A stretch of 64,000 bases of DNA from Candidatus Poribacteria bacterium. Its GTDB lineage: Bacteria > Poribacteria > WGA-4E > WGA-3G. Positions 43,606-52,482 of the stretch are shown here, piece after piece. Made by a program: the position numbers and the translations under genes. Position 1 is the stretch's first letter, and each line of letters opens with the position of its first letter. The notes below the pieces were generated by a model that did not search any database, had not been told where the DNA came from, and saw only the letters and a list, made by a program, of their open reading frames with translations. Where the stretch lies: assembly GCA_022825825.1 (NCBI GenBank), contig JAJDWA010000011.1, forward strand, positions 35,361 to 99,360, given 5' to 3'.

Positions 43606-44787
43606 ATGTTTACCAAACCAACAGACAAAATCACGTTTGAAGATGTTAAAAACTTTTGCCAAGAATTTGGTGAAGGTGTGCGCGTAGAATATAAACGAAA
43701 GGTTGTACATATTCCGAAAATCGTATCGTCTTTTGCGAATACATTTGGTGGAATTTTTGTCATAGGGGCAGAAACTGATGAAATGAACAAAGTTGAGTTT
43801 CCTATTCTGGGTATACCCAAGCAAAATGGAATTGAGGAACAAATTCTGCAGAGCACACTCATGGGGATTTATCCGGCAGTTATTCCCGAAGTGGTAATTG
43901 TTGATGTGCCAAATTCTAACAATATGGTTGTCGTAGTTCGCGTTGATGAGAGCATCCAAGCTCCCCATGCGATTCAAAATTCCACAAAAGTTTATATCCG
44001 CACGGGTAGCATTACTCAACCGTACAAACTCGCGGATATGGATCGTATTGCCTACATGTTCAAACGCCGAGAGGATGCTCAGATAGTTGCTAAACAAATT
44101 ATTAATCGTATTGAGGAAAGAACAGATGTTCTCTGTGCTACAGACAATCCAAATCTGACAGTGATTATCAAACCTATATTTCCTTATCGTCCTATAATTT
44201 CGACAACCGAGATTTATTCCTTTGCAAGCGAACGGCTAAATCCGAATGTAGAAGCATCAAATTTAAGAAGAGTCCCTGACGGCACCCGTTTTTTGATAGG
44301 AATAGAAAAACCCTATGATTGTTTGGAATTAAACGTTTACGGAGTCCTCTATTATAGGAATGTATACCTATATCATCTACTAAATAATATTGGATCAGAA
44401 AATGCTGATAGTAAGTCCATTAACTTTGCGTCTATAGTTCGCATACTCGGCCAATACATCCAAAAAGCAGAATATCTTTACGCAAGATGTGGGTACTTGG
44501 GAAATCTTGAGGTTAAAGCAAAATTACGTCAGGTACTAGGGGAGAAACTTTTGTTTTCTGAAAACCAACCAGGGTATTTGTCGGAAATACAAGAATGTGT
44601 TGATTCAGAAATTATAGTCACTACACAATGTTTAACGTGGGATATTGCGGAAAGAGAAAAATTTATAAACGTTATTGATTCTTTAACTCAACAAATTCTC
44701 TGGGCGTTCAATGTTAGCGATTTCGACAAGACAAGAAAATTGGTAGAAAAAATTTTAACTCGAAACAATCTTCTACCTCAAAATTAG
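43606..44787 (+). CDS. AlbA_2 (Schlafen-like) domain protein
   Basis: 393 residues. Residues ~15-140 match the AlbA_2 putative nucleic-acid-binding/ATPase-like domain: V-R-V-E-Y-K-R-K, then I-V-S-S-F-A-N-T-F-G-G-I-F-V-I-G-A-E and Y-I-R-T-G-S. The remaining ~250 residues are helical and unassigned. AlbA_2 domains occur in Schlafen proteins and in many defence or transcription-regulator genes. The position at the edge of an accessory island with ATPase, nuclease-like and PIN genes fits a defence role, but nothing in the sequence proves it. Confidence 0.75.
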   Translation: MFTKPTDKITFEDVKNFCQEFGEGVRVEYKRKVVHIPKIVSSFANTFGGIFVIGAETDEMNKVEFPILGIPKQNGIEEQILQSTLMGIYPAVIPEVVIVDVPNSNNMVVVVRVDESIQAPHAIQNSTKVYIRTGSITQPYKLADMDRIAYMFKRREDAQIVAKQIINRIEERTDVLCATDNPNLTVIIKPIFPYRPIISTTEIYSFASERLNPNVEASNLRRVPDGTRFLIGIEKPYDCLELNVYGVLYYRNVYLYHLLNNIGSENADSKSINFASIVRILGQYIQKAEYLYARCGYLGNLEVKAKLRQVLGEKLLFSENQPGYLSEIQECVDSEIIVTTQCLTWDIAEREKFINVIDSLTQQILWAFNVSDFDKTRKLVEKILTRNNLLPQN

Positions 44788-44854
44788 CGTGTTAACCAGC
44801 TGGTATTGGTATGACAATCCATTAGTACGACACATGAGAAAACATGCTATCTAA

Positions 44855-45075
44855 CTACACATTACTCACAACTTTAATACGATTTTGTGCACGGGCGAGG
44901 GCTGCTTCTGCGCGCGGGCGATTTAGATCAGGGGCATCTGCGGTGAGTTGTGCTTGGGCACGGTCGCGTGCATCTTTGGCACGTGCAACGTCAATTAACC
45001 ATTTCCAAAGCGGTACATAATTTTCAGGTTTTAGAAAATCTATGCCTATCTCTGTCCCAATATTTGTGCCCAATA
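44855..45075 (-). pseudogene. Remnant carrying an ATP synthase epsilon-like C-terminal cassette
   Basis: Reads T-N-I-G-T-E-I-G-I-D-F-L-K-P-E-N-Y-V-P-L-W-K-W-L-I, then D-V-A-R-A-K-D-A-R-D-R-A-Q, ending in A-L-A-R-A-Q-N-R-I-K-V. The first part matches the hypothetical protein at 47882-48472 and the second matches the atpC C-terminus. Its N-terminal domain is missing: upstream of ~45075 the sequence diverges and soon becomes the antisense of the ATPase gene. A 131-codon frame runs on to 45250 but that part is antisense. The remainder of the 44.79-45.15 kb gap is featureless. Confidence 0.65.
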
Positions 45076-45149
45076 GCGATCCATTTTCCTTGCAATTGAT
45101 ATTAGATAGACATATAATTGATTCAAAGCCAGCACCAATAGAGGAAGCA

Positions 45150-46592
45150 ATGGACATCCACATTAACGTAAAAAACTTCGGTCCGATAGAAAAGGCAGAA
45201 ATAGACCTACGTCCGCTGACAGTATTTGTCGGTGAGAGTAACACTGGCAAGACATATCTCGCTGCGCTTATTTACGCATTACACCAACATTTTGGGAGCA
45301 TCTCACAATATCCTTGGGCAGTTTCTCTTCTTTATTATTCCAGTTATGTTCACCGTTCGCGAGATCGCTATACACAAAGTCCACAAGATGAGATGGAACA
45401 AGAAGTGTCAGAGGTCCTTAAAAAGTTAAACACGCCTGATCGTCCGTTCAAATATTCCGATTTACCGCAGCCTGCGCAAGACCAATCGGAGTTTAGACTC
45501 AAAGATCAGGAATACTTCCCAAACGAGCTCAAAAGGTGTTTTGACCTTGAGGATGTTTCCAAGTTAATTCGGTTCACTGGGAACCGAGACAACGAAATGA
45601 AAGTTTCACTGTCAATTCACGAGAAGGATCAAATATGTTGGTCTTTTGAGACACAGGACTCTGGGTCCGGTCCTACGATAACAGGTAACATCAATCCAGA
45701 CATGATTCTCTTCGACGCGAATCGTAAGGCTGAGTTCCACGAGATATCCGATGTTCAACGTCTATTTCAGGATCTAAGCACTGATCCGTGGCGAAAAACA
45801 AATTCATACTACTTACCTGCAGCTCGGAGCGGCATCATGCAAAGCCGCGATGTACTTGCGACTGCCTTCATCAGACGTGCGACTCGCATCGGTTTAGATA
45901 GTTTTCCTGAAGTATCCACGCTTTCCGGAATGATAGCGGATTTTCTGGAGCAGATCGTTAACTACAATGAACGCAAGGGATCATCAAGCAGAATACGTCG
46001 CGTTGCTGAGCAACTGGAGACGGAACTGCTGGAGGGGAAAATAGAAGTTAAACGCGCCGCACCAGAAGCGTACCCGGAATTTCTGTACCGTCCAAATCAG
46101 TCGGAGGAGACACTGCGGATGAGTCACTCCGCGGCGATGGTATCTGAGCTTGCACCTTTAGTCCTCTATCTGCGAGGTATTGTTAGACAAGGCGACTTGC
46201 TCATTATTGAAGAACCTGAATCTCACCTGCATCCGGGTGCACAAACCGTAATTGCCCAAACCCTTGTCCGTTTGGTCCATGCCGGTGTTCACGTCTTGAT
46301 TACAACGCATAGCAACTATCTCCTCCAACAAATTGGCAATCTTATTCGCGAAGGCGAATTGCAGAAACAGGGAGAATCCACAAGTGAATCCGCAGACTAC
46401 CTGAAAGCGGAAGAGGTCGGTGCATGGTGGTTCCATAAGGACAAACCGGTCCAAGAACTTCCGTTTGATCTTGTTGAAGGTATAGAACCGGAGGATCACT
46501 TGGATATAGCGGAGGATCTCTATAACCGTTCGGCAGGACTACAAAATAGAATTGAGCAAACGAAAGGAAAGGATGCAGTTGAATCTGAGTAA
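45150..46592 (+). CDS. ABC-type AAA ATPase (AAA_15/OLD-like), putative defence ATPase
   Basis: 480 residues from the ATG at 45150 (GAGG six bases upstream). The 36-codon upstream extension overlaps a repeat remnant and is rejected. F-G-P-I-E-K-A-E-I-D-L is the typical N-terminal strand of RecF/OLD-type ATPases. Walker A is GESNTGKT (28-35), the signature-like S-H-S-A-A-M-V-S-E-L is near residue 325, Walker B is L-I-I-E-E-P-E-S-H-L-H-P (~350), and T-T-H-S-N-Y gives the H-loop. No TOPRIM domain is attached. The stop overlaps the next gene, which looks like a nuclease. Confidence 0.8.
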   Translation: MDIHINVKNFGPIEKAEIDLRPLTVFVGESNTGKTYLAALIYALHQHFGSISQYPWAVSLLYYSSYVHRSRDRYTQSPQDEMEQEVSEVLKKLNTPDRPFKYSDLPQPAQDQSEFRLKDQEYFPNELKRCFDLEDVSKLIRFTGNRDNEMKVSLSIHEKDQICWSFETQDSGSGPTITGNINPDMILFDANRKAEFHEISDVQRLFQDLSTDPWRKTNSYYLPAARSGIMQSRDVLATAFIRRATRIGLDSFPEVSTLSGMIADFLEQIVNYNERKGSSSRIRRVAEQLETELLEGKIEVKRAAPEAYPEFLYRPNQSEETLRMSHSAAMVSELAPLVLYLRGIVRQGDLLIIEEPESHLHPGAQTVIAQTLVRLVHAGVHVLITTHSNYLLQQIGNLIREGELQKQGESTSESADYLKAEEVGAWWFHKDKPVQELPFDLVEGIEPEDHLDIAEDLYNRSAGLQNRIEQTKGKDAVESE

Positions 46593-47082
46593 AGGGCTTA
46601 CCCACATTCAAGAGCAAGTATCCCCAAACAGTCTCACTAACGAATGTGGCGGAGAAGGATGTAAGGTATACCGTACCGGTTTACCCAGGAAACGGGTTGT
46701 GATAGATGTAGAGAGGGAATTCAAATCGCGCGGAGAGAGCGGAAAACGGGGTGACCGACTGTTGTTTTACGGGAATACGGCTAAAACAACCTTCGTCGCG
46801 GTTCCAATTGAACTTAAAAGTGGTAAAGCCAACGAATCTGATGTCCGTAAAAAGTTAGAAAACAGTTTGCAACTTGCCGTTACTGTTGCTCCTGATCGAA
46901 GGGAGAATGGTGAAACCGTCTATGTTCCAGTTCTGTTTCATGGACGCGGTATTAATTGGACGAATCCAAAACGCCGACAACTAACCGTGAATTTCCAAGG
47001 CAAACCTGTACCGGTTTTGATAGGGCGTTGTGGTAGAAAAAAGAACCTCGCGAACTTACTCTCCGAGGCAGGTTATCTCTAA
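46573..47082 (+). CDS. Predicted PD-(D/E)XK-like nuclease partner of the ATPase
   Basis: 169 residues from the ATG at 46573 (AAAGGAAAGG directly upstream), overlapping the ATPase gene by 20 bases. The pattern G-D61-R-L-L-F, ~18 residues, then V-P-I-E80-L-K82-S-G-K, matches the D...E-x-K core of PD-(D/E)XK nucleases. A preceding basic segment and conserved-looking C-x-x-x-G-C near residues 25-30 are also seen. No named family is recognised. The gene overlap implies a stoichiometric two-protein system. Confidence 0.55.
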   Translation: MQLNLSKGLTHIQEQVSPNSLTNECGGEGCKVYRTGLPRKRVVIDVEREFKSRGESGKRGDRLLFYGNTAKTTFVAVPIELKSGKANESDVRKKLENSLQLAVTVAPDRRENGETVYVPVLFHGRGINWTNPKRRQLTVNFQGKPVPVLIGRCGRKKNLANLLSEAGYL

Positions 47083-47145
47083 TTCAATCAAAATTAAAGG
47101 GGGCGATTACAAATTGCCCGCAACCTTAATCCAAATCCAACCGTG

Positions 47146-47832
47146 TTAATTTTTCTTGTGAGGTGTTGCTACGGGTAGGGTGATATATTTCCACCCCTCT
47201 TTTTTACGGTTTACCGATTCTGCTTGCAAATAATTATAGAGTTCTTTCTGTGTTTTGAATTTTGCAGCGAACTCTTCCTTCGCTTGATAGCATTCTTCAA
47301 GGATAGGATCCGTCTGTGTATCAAGATTCTCTTTCATTTGTATCCCCTCAATTAGTTCTGTGGGTGTGCAAAGTGTTGTAGGTTGATAGCCGGCATCACG
47401 ACAAACTTCGTTGATATGCTGCCGCTTGACTTCATTCACAATATGTCTATAATTCCAAGAAACAAGGTAGTCTATGCTGTGGACTGTGGCTATAGCGATA
47501 TGTTGTGCATCTGGTAATGAGGATTCTGGCACGGCACCGGTATCTATTAGGTGTCTTGCAAAAGCATTAGCGGCCGGTGACAAATGCAATATTGTTAACG
47601 TTGTCAATACATCTCGCCGACGCTGCGCTGCCTCTGCATCACCTCCTATCGCTTCACTAATAACTATATCTGAAATGAGAAACTCAAAATTGTCGGAATA
47701 TTCTTCCCACAACTGCCGACTGACTTGTTGTCGTGCTGTTGCCGTCACATCACTACTGGGGCGTGCTACCAAGTAACTGATTACCGTCGTCTCGATGTAA
47801 ACTTTCGATTTTATTGTTGCGTAGTGTGTCAT
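47146..47832 (-). CDS. PIN-domain toxin fused to a C-terminal antitoxin-like segment
   Basis: 228 residues. Residues ~10-160 are a VapC-like PIN domain: Y-I-E-T-T-V-I-S-Y-L (first Asp replaced by Glu), S-D-I-V-I-S-E, P-D-A-Q-H-I-A-I-A (Asp) and L-V-S-W-N-Y-R-H-I, then C-T-P-T-E-L-I. PIN toxins of this type usually end here. The last 63 residues (from M166; D-P-I-L-E-E-C-Y-Q-A-K-E-E-F-A, ending K-Y-I-T-L-P) resemble the small antitoxins normally encoded next to such PIN proteins. Toxin and antitoxin therefore appear fused, with a ribosome-binding site inside the frame. Confidence 0.75.
   Translation of the reverse strand: MTHYATIKSKVYIETTVISYLVARPSSDVTATARQQVSRQLWEEYSDNFEFLISDIVISEAIGGDAEAAQRRRDVLTTLTILHLSPAANAFARHLIDTGAVPESSLPDAQHIAIATVHSIDYLVSWNYRHIVNEVKRQHINEVCRDAGYQPTTLCTPTELIEGIQMKENLDTQTDPILEECYQAKEEFAAKFKTQKELYNYLQAESVNRKKEGWKYITLPVATPHKKN
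47335..47349 (-). promoter_or_regulatory. Internal ribosome-binding site and ATG for the antitoxin part
   Basis: GAGGGG (47349-47344), six bases, then an in-frame ATG (47337-47335). It could yield the free 63-residue antitoxin from the fused gene. Confidence 0.5.
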
Positions 47833-47881
47833 GAAATAATGTTTTTGTCAAAGAAGCGATGCTTACGAATTACTTGCAACC

Positions 47882-48472
47882 TTAATGCGATTTTGTGCGC
47901 TGACGAGTGCCGCTTCTGCACGTGGGCGATTCAGTCGGGGCATCTGCGGTGAGTTGTAATTGGGCAAGGTCGCGTGCATCTTCGGCACGTGCAACGGCAA
48001 TTAACCATTTCCAAAGCGGTACATAATTTTCAGGTTTTAGAAAATCCACGTCCATTTCTGTGTCGATGTTCGTGCCCCAAACTTTGAAGTATTCCGCCTC
48101 ATGTTCTCCAATTTGAAGGTGTAATTGCCGTTCGTTTTTGTACCATACTGCGGTTACATAGCCGTCTCCATCGCTGGAAATAGATGGCGTATCACACCGA
48201 TAGCCGACGGAAGTGACAGAATCTAACAATGCGTTCATAACCACTTTCGCGTGAACCAGGGTTAATTCAGTTGGTTTTTGCGAACCGCGTCCATCCCAGT
48301 TATCTTCCCGTTGTGATAGGATATCAAATTGCTCTGATATTTCACGCTTTTGCTTTTCGATTTGGGACTTTTGAAGTTGGGAAAGGTCCGTTATTGCAGT
48401 TCCGGTTTCTACGCGATCGGAAGCTATATCTACATCCGATTCATAATTCTCAAAGCGCATATTACAACACAC
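47882..48472 (-). CDS. Hypothetical protein with frameshifted epsilon-subunit tail
   Basis: 196 residues. The N-terminal part contains L-S-Q-R-E-D-N-W-D-G-R-G-S and a following S-S-D-G-D-G-Y-V-T-A-V-W, a pattern seen in a widespread small hypothetical family (N-W-D-x-Y-G-A, then D-G-G-V-x-L-E-W). It ends in the same F-L-K-P-E-N-Y-V-P-L-W-K-W-L-I segment as the 44855 remnant, followed by the atpC-like tail. Two single-base losses near 47935 relative to atpC shift the last ~18 codons out of frame (S-P-T-C-R-S-G-T-R-Q-R). Function unknown. Confidence 0.6.
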   Translation of the reverse strand: MCCNMRFENYESDVDIASDRVETGTAITDLSQLQKSQIEKQKREISEQFDILSQREDNWDGRGSQKPTELTLVHAKVVMNALLDSVTSVGYRCDTPSISSDGDGYVTAVWYKNERQLHLQIGEHEAEYFKVWGTNIDTEMDVDFLKPENYVPLWKWLIAVARAEDARDLAQLQLTADAPTESPTCRSGTRQRTKSH

Positions 48473-48505
48473 CTCTTGTAGACTTAAGAACTATTTTAAC
48501 ACAAT

Positions 48506-48916
48506 TTACGCATTACTCGCAACCTTAATACGATTCTGTGCGCGGGCGAGGGCTGCTTCAGCGCGGGGGCGATTCAGATCGGGGGCATCTGCGGTGAGTT
48601 GTGTTTGGGCGCGGTCGCGTGCATCTTCGGCACGTGCCACGTCAATATCCGATGCCCATTCTGCTGTTTCAACCAATGCAGTGACACCGGTGCGTAGCAC
48701 TTCAAAAACACCACCACTTGTCGCCATTAAACGAGGTGTGTCCGACGATTCATTGACACGGATCTCACCGACCTCTAATGCGGTGAGGAAAGGGATATGT
48801 CCATATAGAATCTGGAAGTTGCCTTCAATTCCGGGCGCGTTAACGCTGGTCACATCGCCTTCATAAATCAGTTTTTCTGGTGTCCGTATTTCAAGGTGAA
48901 AACTTCTGTTTTGCAT
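48506..48916 (-). CDS. atpC: ATP synthase epsilon subunit
   Basis: 136 residues. The N-terminal beta-sandwich has F-H-L-E-I-R-T-P-E-K-L-I-Y-E-G-D-V and G-x-F-Q-I-L-Y-G-H-I-P-F-L-T. The C-terminal two-helix domain includes I-D-V-A-R-A-E-D-A-R-D-R-A and A-E-A-A-L-A-R-A-Q-N-R-I-K-V-A. It couples catalysis to rotation in F1 and can inhibit ATP hydrolysis. It is the last gene of the operon, separated from atpD by an R1 repeat pair. The DNA for its C-terminal ~45 codons recurs at 47.9 and 44.9 kb. Confidence 0.92.
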   Translation of the reverse strand: MQNRSFHLEIRTPEKLIYEGDVTSVNAPGIEGNFQILYGHIPFLTALEVGEIRVNESSDTPRLMATSGGVFEVLRTGVTALVETAEWASDIDVARAEDARDRAQTQLTADAPDLNRPRAEAALARAQNRIKVASNA

Positions 48917-48959
48917 ATTTATGTTGTTTTACAGTAAACCGATAATTGTTTATACACGT

Positions 48960-49031
48960 GGTAGGTTCGGTTTCCTAACCGAACCGGTATTGATTCAATC
49001 TCACAGATGCGGTTGGGAAACCGCATCTACC
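48960..49031. repeat. R1 palindrome between atpD and atpC
   Basis: ggtaggttcggtttcctaac at 48960 with the inverted arm gatgcggttgggaaaccgca...ctacc to 49031. The RNA would form hairpins between the two cistrons. Confidence 0.8.
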
Positions 49032-49048
49032 AGGGAGTGATCACATAC

Positions 49049-50506
<1,458 letters not shown>

Positions 50507-50647
50507 TTAGAAACATTCTTTCTTGTGATTTTGTCAACTATCGTCAATCTGCGTATGAGTCTTGCTATTAACAAATAATCGTCATATGCCAACTCGGTTT
50601 GATGTTCGATTTACGCATATCCCACCTAACGTGACATGTGTGATTGT

Positions 50648-50740
50648 TTATATCAAGTCAAGCGTTGTTTGATACCCGATGTAGTGTTTTGCTGCGTCCA
50701 CTTCTCTGACAAGTTTGATAAACACTGTGACATCTATACG
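50648..50740 (-). pseudogene. Short coding-like remnant in the atpD leader
   Basis: On the minus strand 30 sense codons (D-V-T-V-F-I-K-L-V-R-E-V-D-A-A-K-H-Y-I-G-Y-Q-T-T-L) end in TAA with a stop just upstream and no start codon. It may be debris of an inserted gene. Nothing else is recognisable in the 50.46-50.81 kb gap. Confidence 0.25.
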
Positions 50741-50812
50741 CTATAAAAAAGCTGGTTGAGGCATGATGGCTGCGTTTAATAAATGAATTGTCATTTTTGT
50801 TGTTTCCTTTCG

Positions 50813-51469
50813 TTATGGTACAGTGCCTGTGCTTTTGCCCTGTTTGTCTCCTGTAACCAATATCCCACTACCATCATCAATAACAGCAAAAGCCCCGACT
50901 TTCTTTGACGCTTTATTAAATATGGCAACCTGTGCGACATTATTCTTGGATTCTAAACGGACTCTCTCTTCAACGTCCACGTGAGCACCATTCGAATGGG
51001 CATGCAACTCCATTCCTGATTGGAAAACGCCCGGTATGGTACTTTTGGCGTGAACCCACACGAAACTGCCAAGTCCATCAAAAGTAGATAACCGGATCGA
51101 GTTAGCACCGTTACCAAGCGATATACCACTACTTACTTTATCAGTAGCTAAATGGATTTTATGGGAATCACCAGGATCTAAAACTAGGTCAGAGCCATGT
51201 TCACTGGCATAAAACATACCGTTTATTGATTCGTCTTTTTCACGTAAAATTACGTAGGCGGTATCTCCATCACCGTCTAAACTAAGACTTATCCTTTTGT
51301 TCCCTTTTTTATCAAGAACTTGTAACTCTCGGCATCGTATTATGTCAACGATGGGTGCTTCGTCTTGTGCTTTTGCGGTGTTTTTCTCTGTGTTTCCGAT
51401 ACTAAAACTGATGATGGCGATGAGACCACCAATACCAATAAACATTAATCTTTCAAGCTGTTTTTTCAT
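50813..51469 (-). CDS. Foreign gene inside the atp operon: exported beta-rich protein of unknown function
   Basis: 218 residues from the ATG at 51469 (GGGAG nine bases upstream). One hydrophobic N-terminal segment (residues ~9-25, M-F-I-G-I-G-G-L-I-A-I-I-S-F) serves as signal anchor. The rest is beta-rich with repeated strands (V-L-D-K-K-G-N-K-R-I-S-L-S-L-D-G-D-G; L-G-N-G-A-N-S-I-R-L-S). No ATP synthase role is known for such a protein. It sits between atpG and atpD, on the same strand, with leftover sequence downstream. Confidence 0.6.
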   Translation of the reverse strand: MKKQLERLMFIGIGGLIAIISFSIGNTEKNTAKAQDEAPIVDIIRCRELQVLDKKGNKRISLSLDGDGDTAYVILREKDESINGMFYASEHGSDLVLDPGDSHKIHLATDKVSSGISLGNGANSIRLSTFDGLGSFVWVHAKSTIPGVFQSGMELHAHSNGAHVDVEERVRLESKNNVAQVAIFNKASKKVGAFAVIDDGSGILVTGDKQGKSTGTVP

Positions 51470-51601
51470 TTGTGTTGTCTCCCTTTTAATATGCAATGAA
51501 GAAAATCTTTATGATTTTAGGTGGCAACTTGGGATAACATCATGGCGCACAGCAGAAAACTCTTTGAACTTTAAAGCTCCATAAATAGTTGTAGGAGGTT
51601 G

Positions 51602-52480
51602 TTACCCTTCCAAAGCGGCTGCGCCACTGACAATTTCTGATATTTCCGTTGTAATCTGTGTTTGACGTGCCCTGTTGCGTTGTAAGACTAATTCGTCAAT
51701 GAGTTCTTTTGCTTTTTGTGTGGCGTTTTCCATCGCTGCCATGCGTGCTGCTTGCTCCGCCGCGTTTGAGTCTAAAAGCACCTTCCACATCTGCATATTC
51801 AGATGTTTACCGAGCAGCATTTCAAAGAGTTCCACCTGTCCCGGTTCATAGATATAGTCCAAAAATAACGTATCGCCTTCTGGTTCTATCGGTTCTAATG
51901 GCAGAAGTTGCTCAACAAGCACCGTCTGAAGAATAGCAGACTTGAAGTTATTGTAGATAACCTCAACCTTGTCAATCGTTTTGTCAATATAGAGGTGTTC
52001 AAATTCGTGGACAACGTCAACAGCCGTTTGGAATTCAAGTTGGCGGAAGATATTGATGTATGAATCTGTGATGTCGTAGCCGCGTCTGTCAAAATGCTCT
52101 TGTGTGCGTCTGCCGATGCAGATAAGCGTCACGTCTGCACCACTATCTTGGTAGTGCTGTATACGTTCTGTGGTCGTTCGGATGATGTTACTGTTAAAAC
52201 TACCACACAACCCACGATCACCAGAAACAGAGATGATACAGACGTGTTTCACCTCACGTTCTTCAAGTAGTGGATGTGTCAACGCCTCTGCCTCAACGTC
52301 CATCTGTGAGATGAGATGTCCGAGGATAGTGTTGAGTTTATCCGCGTAAGGACGCGTTGCAGTAATATTTTCTTGGGCACGACGGAGCCGCGCTGCCGCA
52401 ACGACGCGCATCGCATCGGTAACCTGCTCAATGTTTTTAATACTGGCGATACGGCGCCGAATTTCTCGTAACGTTGCCAT
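51602..52480 (-). CDS. atpG: ATP synthase gamma subunit
   Basis: 292 residues. N-terminal helix R-E-I-R-R-R-I-A-S-I-K-N-I-E-Q-V-T-D-A-M-R-V-V-A, the central G-D-R-G-L-C-G-S-F-N block, and C-terminal helix M-E-N-A-T-Q-K-A-K-E-L-I-D are diagnostic. It is the central rotor shaft of F1. It starts two bases after the atpA stop, so it is translationally coupled. Confidence 0.95.
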   Translation of the reverse strand: MATLREIRRRIASIKNIEQVTDAMRVVAAARLRRAQENITATRPYADKLNTILGHLISQMDVEAEALTHPLLEEREVKHVCIISVSGDRGLCGSFNSNIIRTTTERIQHYQDSGADVTLICIGRRTQEHFDRRGYDITDSYINIFRQLEFQTAVDVVHEFEHLYIDKTIDKVEVIYNNFKSAILQTVLVEQLLPLEPIEPEGDTLFLDYIYEPGQVELFEMLLGKHLNMQMWKVLLDSNAAEQAARMAAMENATQKAKELIDELVLQRNRARQTQITTEISEIVSGAAALEG

Positions 52481-52482
52481 AA

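Noticed and set aside
45042..45149. 36-codon extension of the ATPase gene
   Set aside because: Overlaps the antisense of a repeat remnant; the ATG at 45150 has GAGG and begins the conserved strand.
45076..45250. Upstream part of the 131-codon minus-strand frame
   Set aside because: Antisense of the ATPase gene; only 44855-45075 is homologous to another gene.
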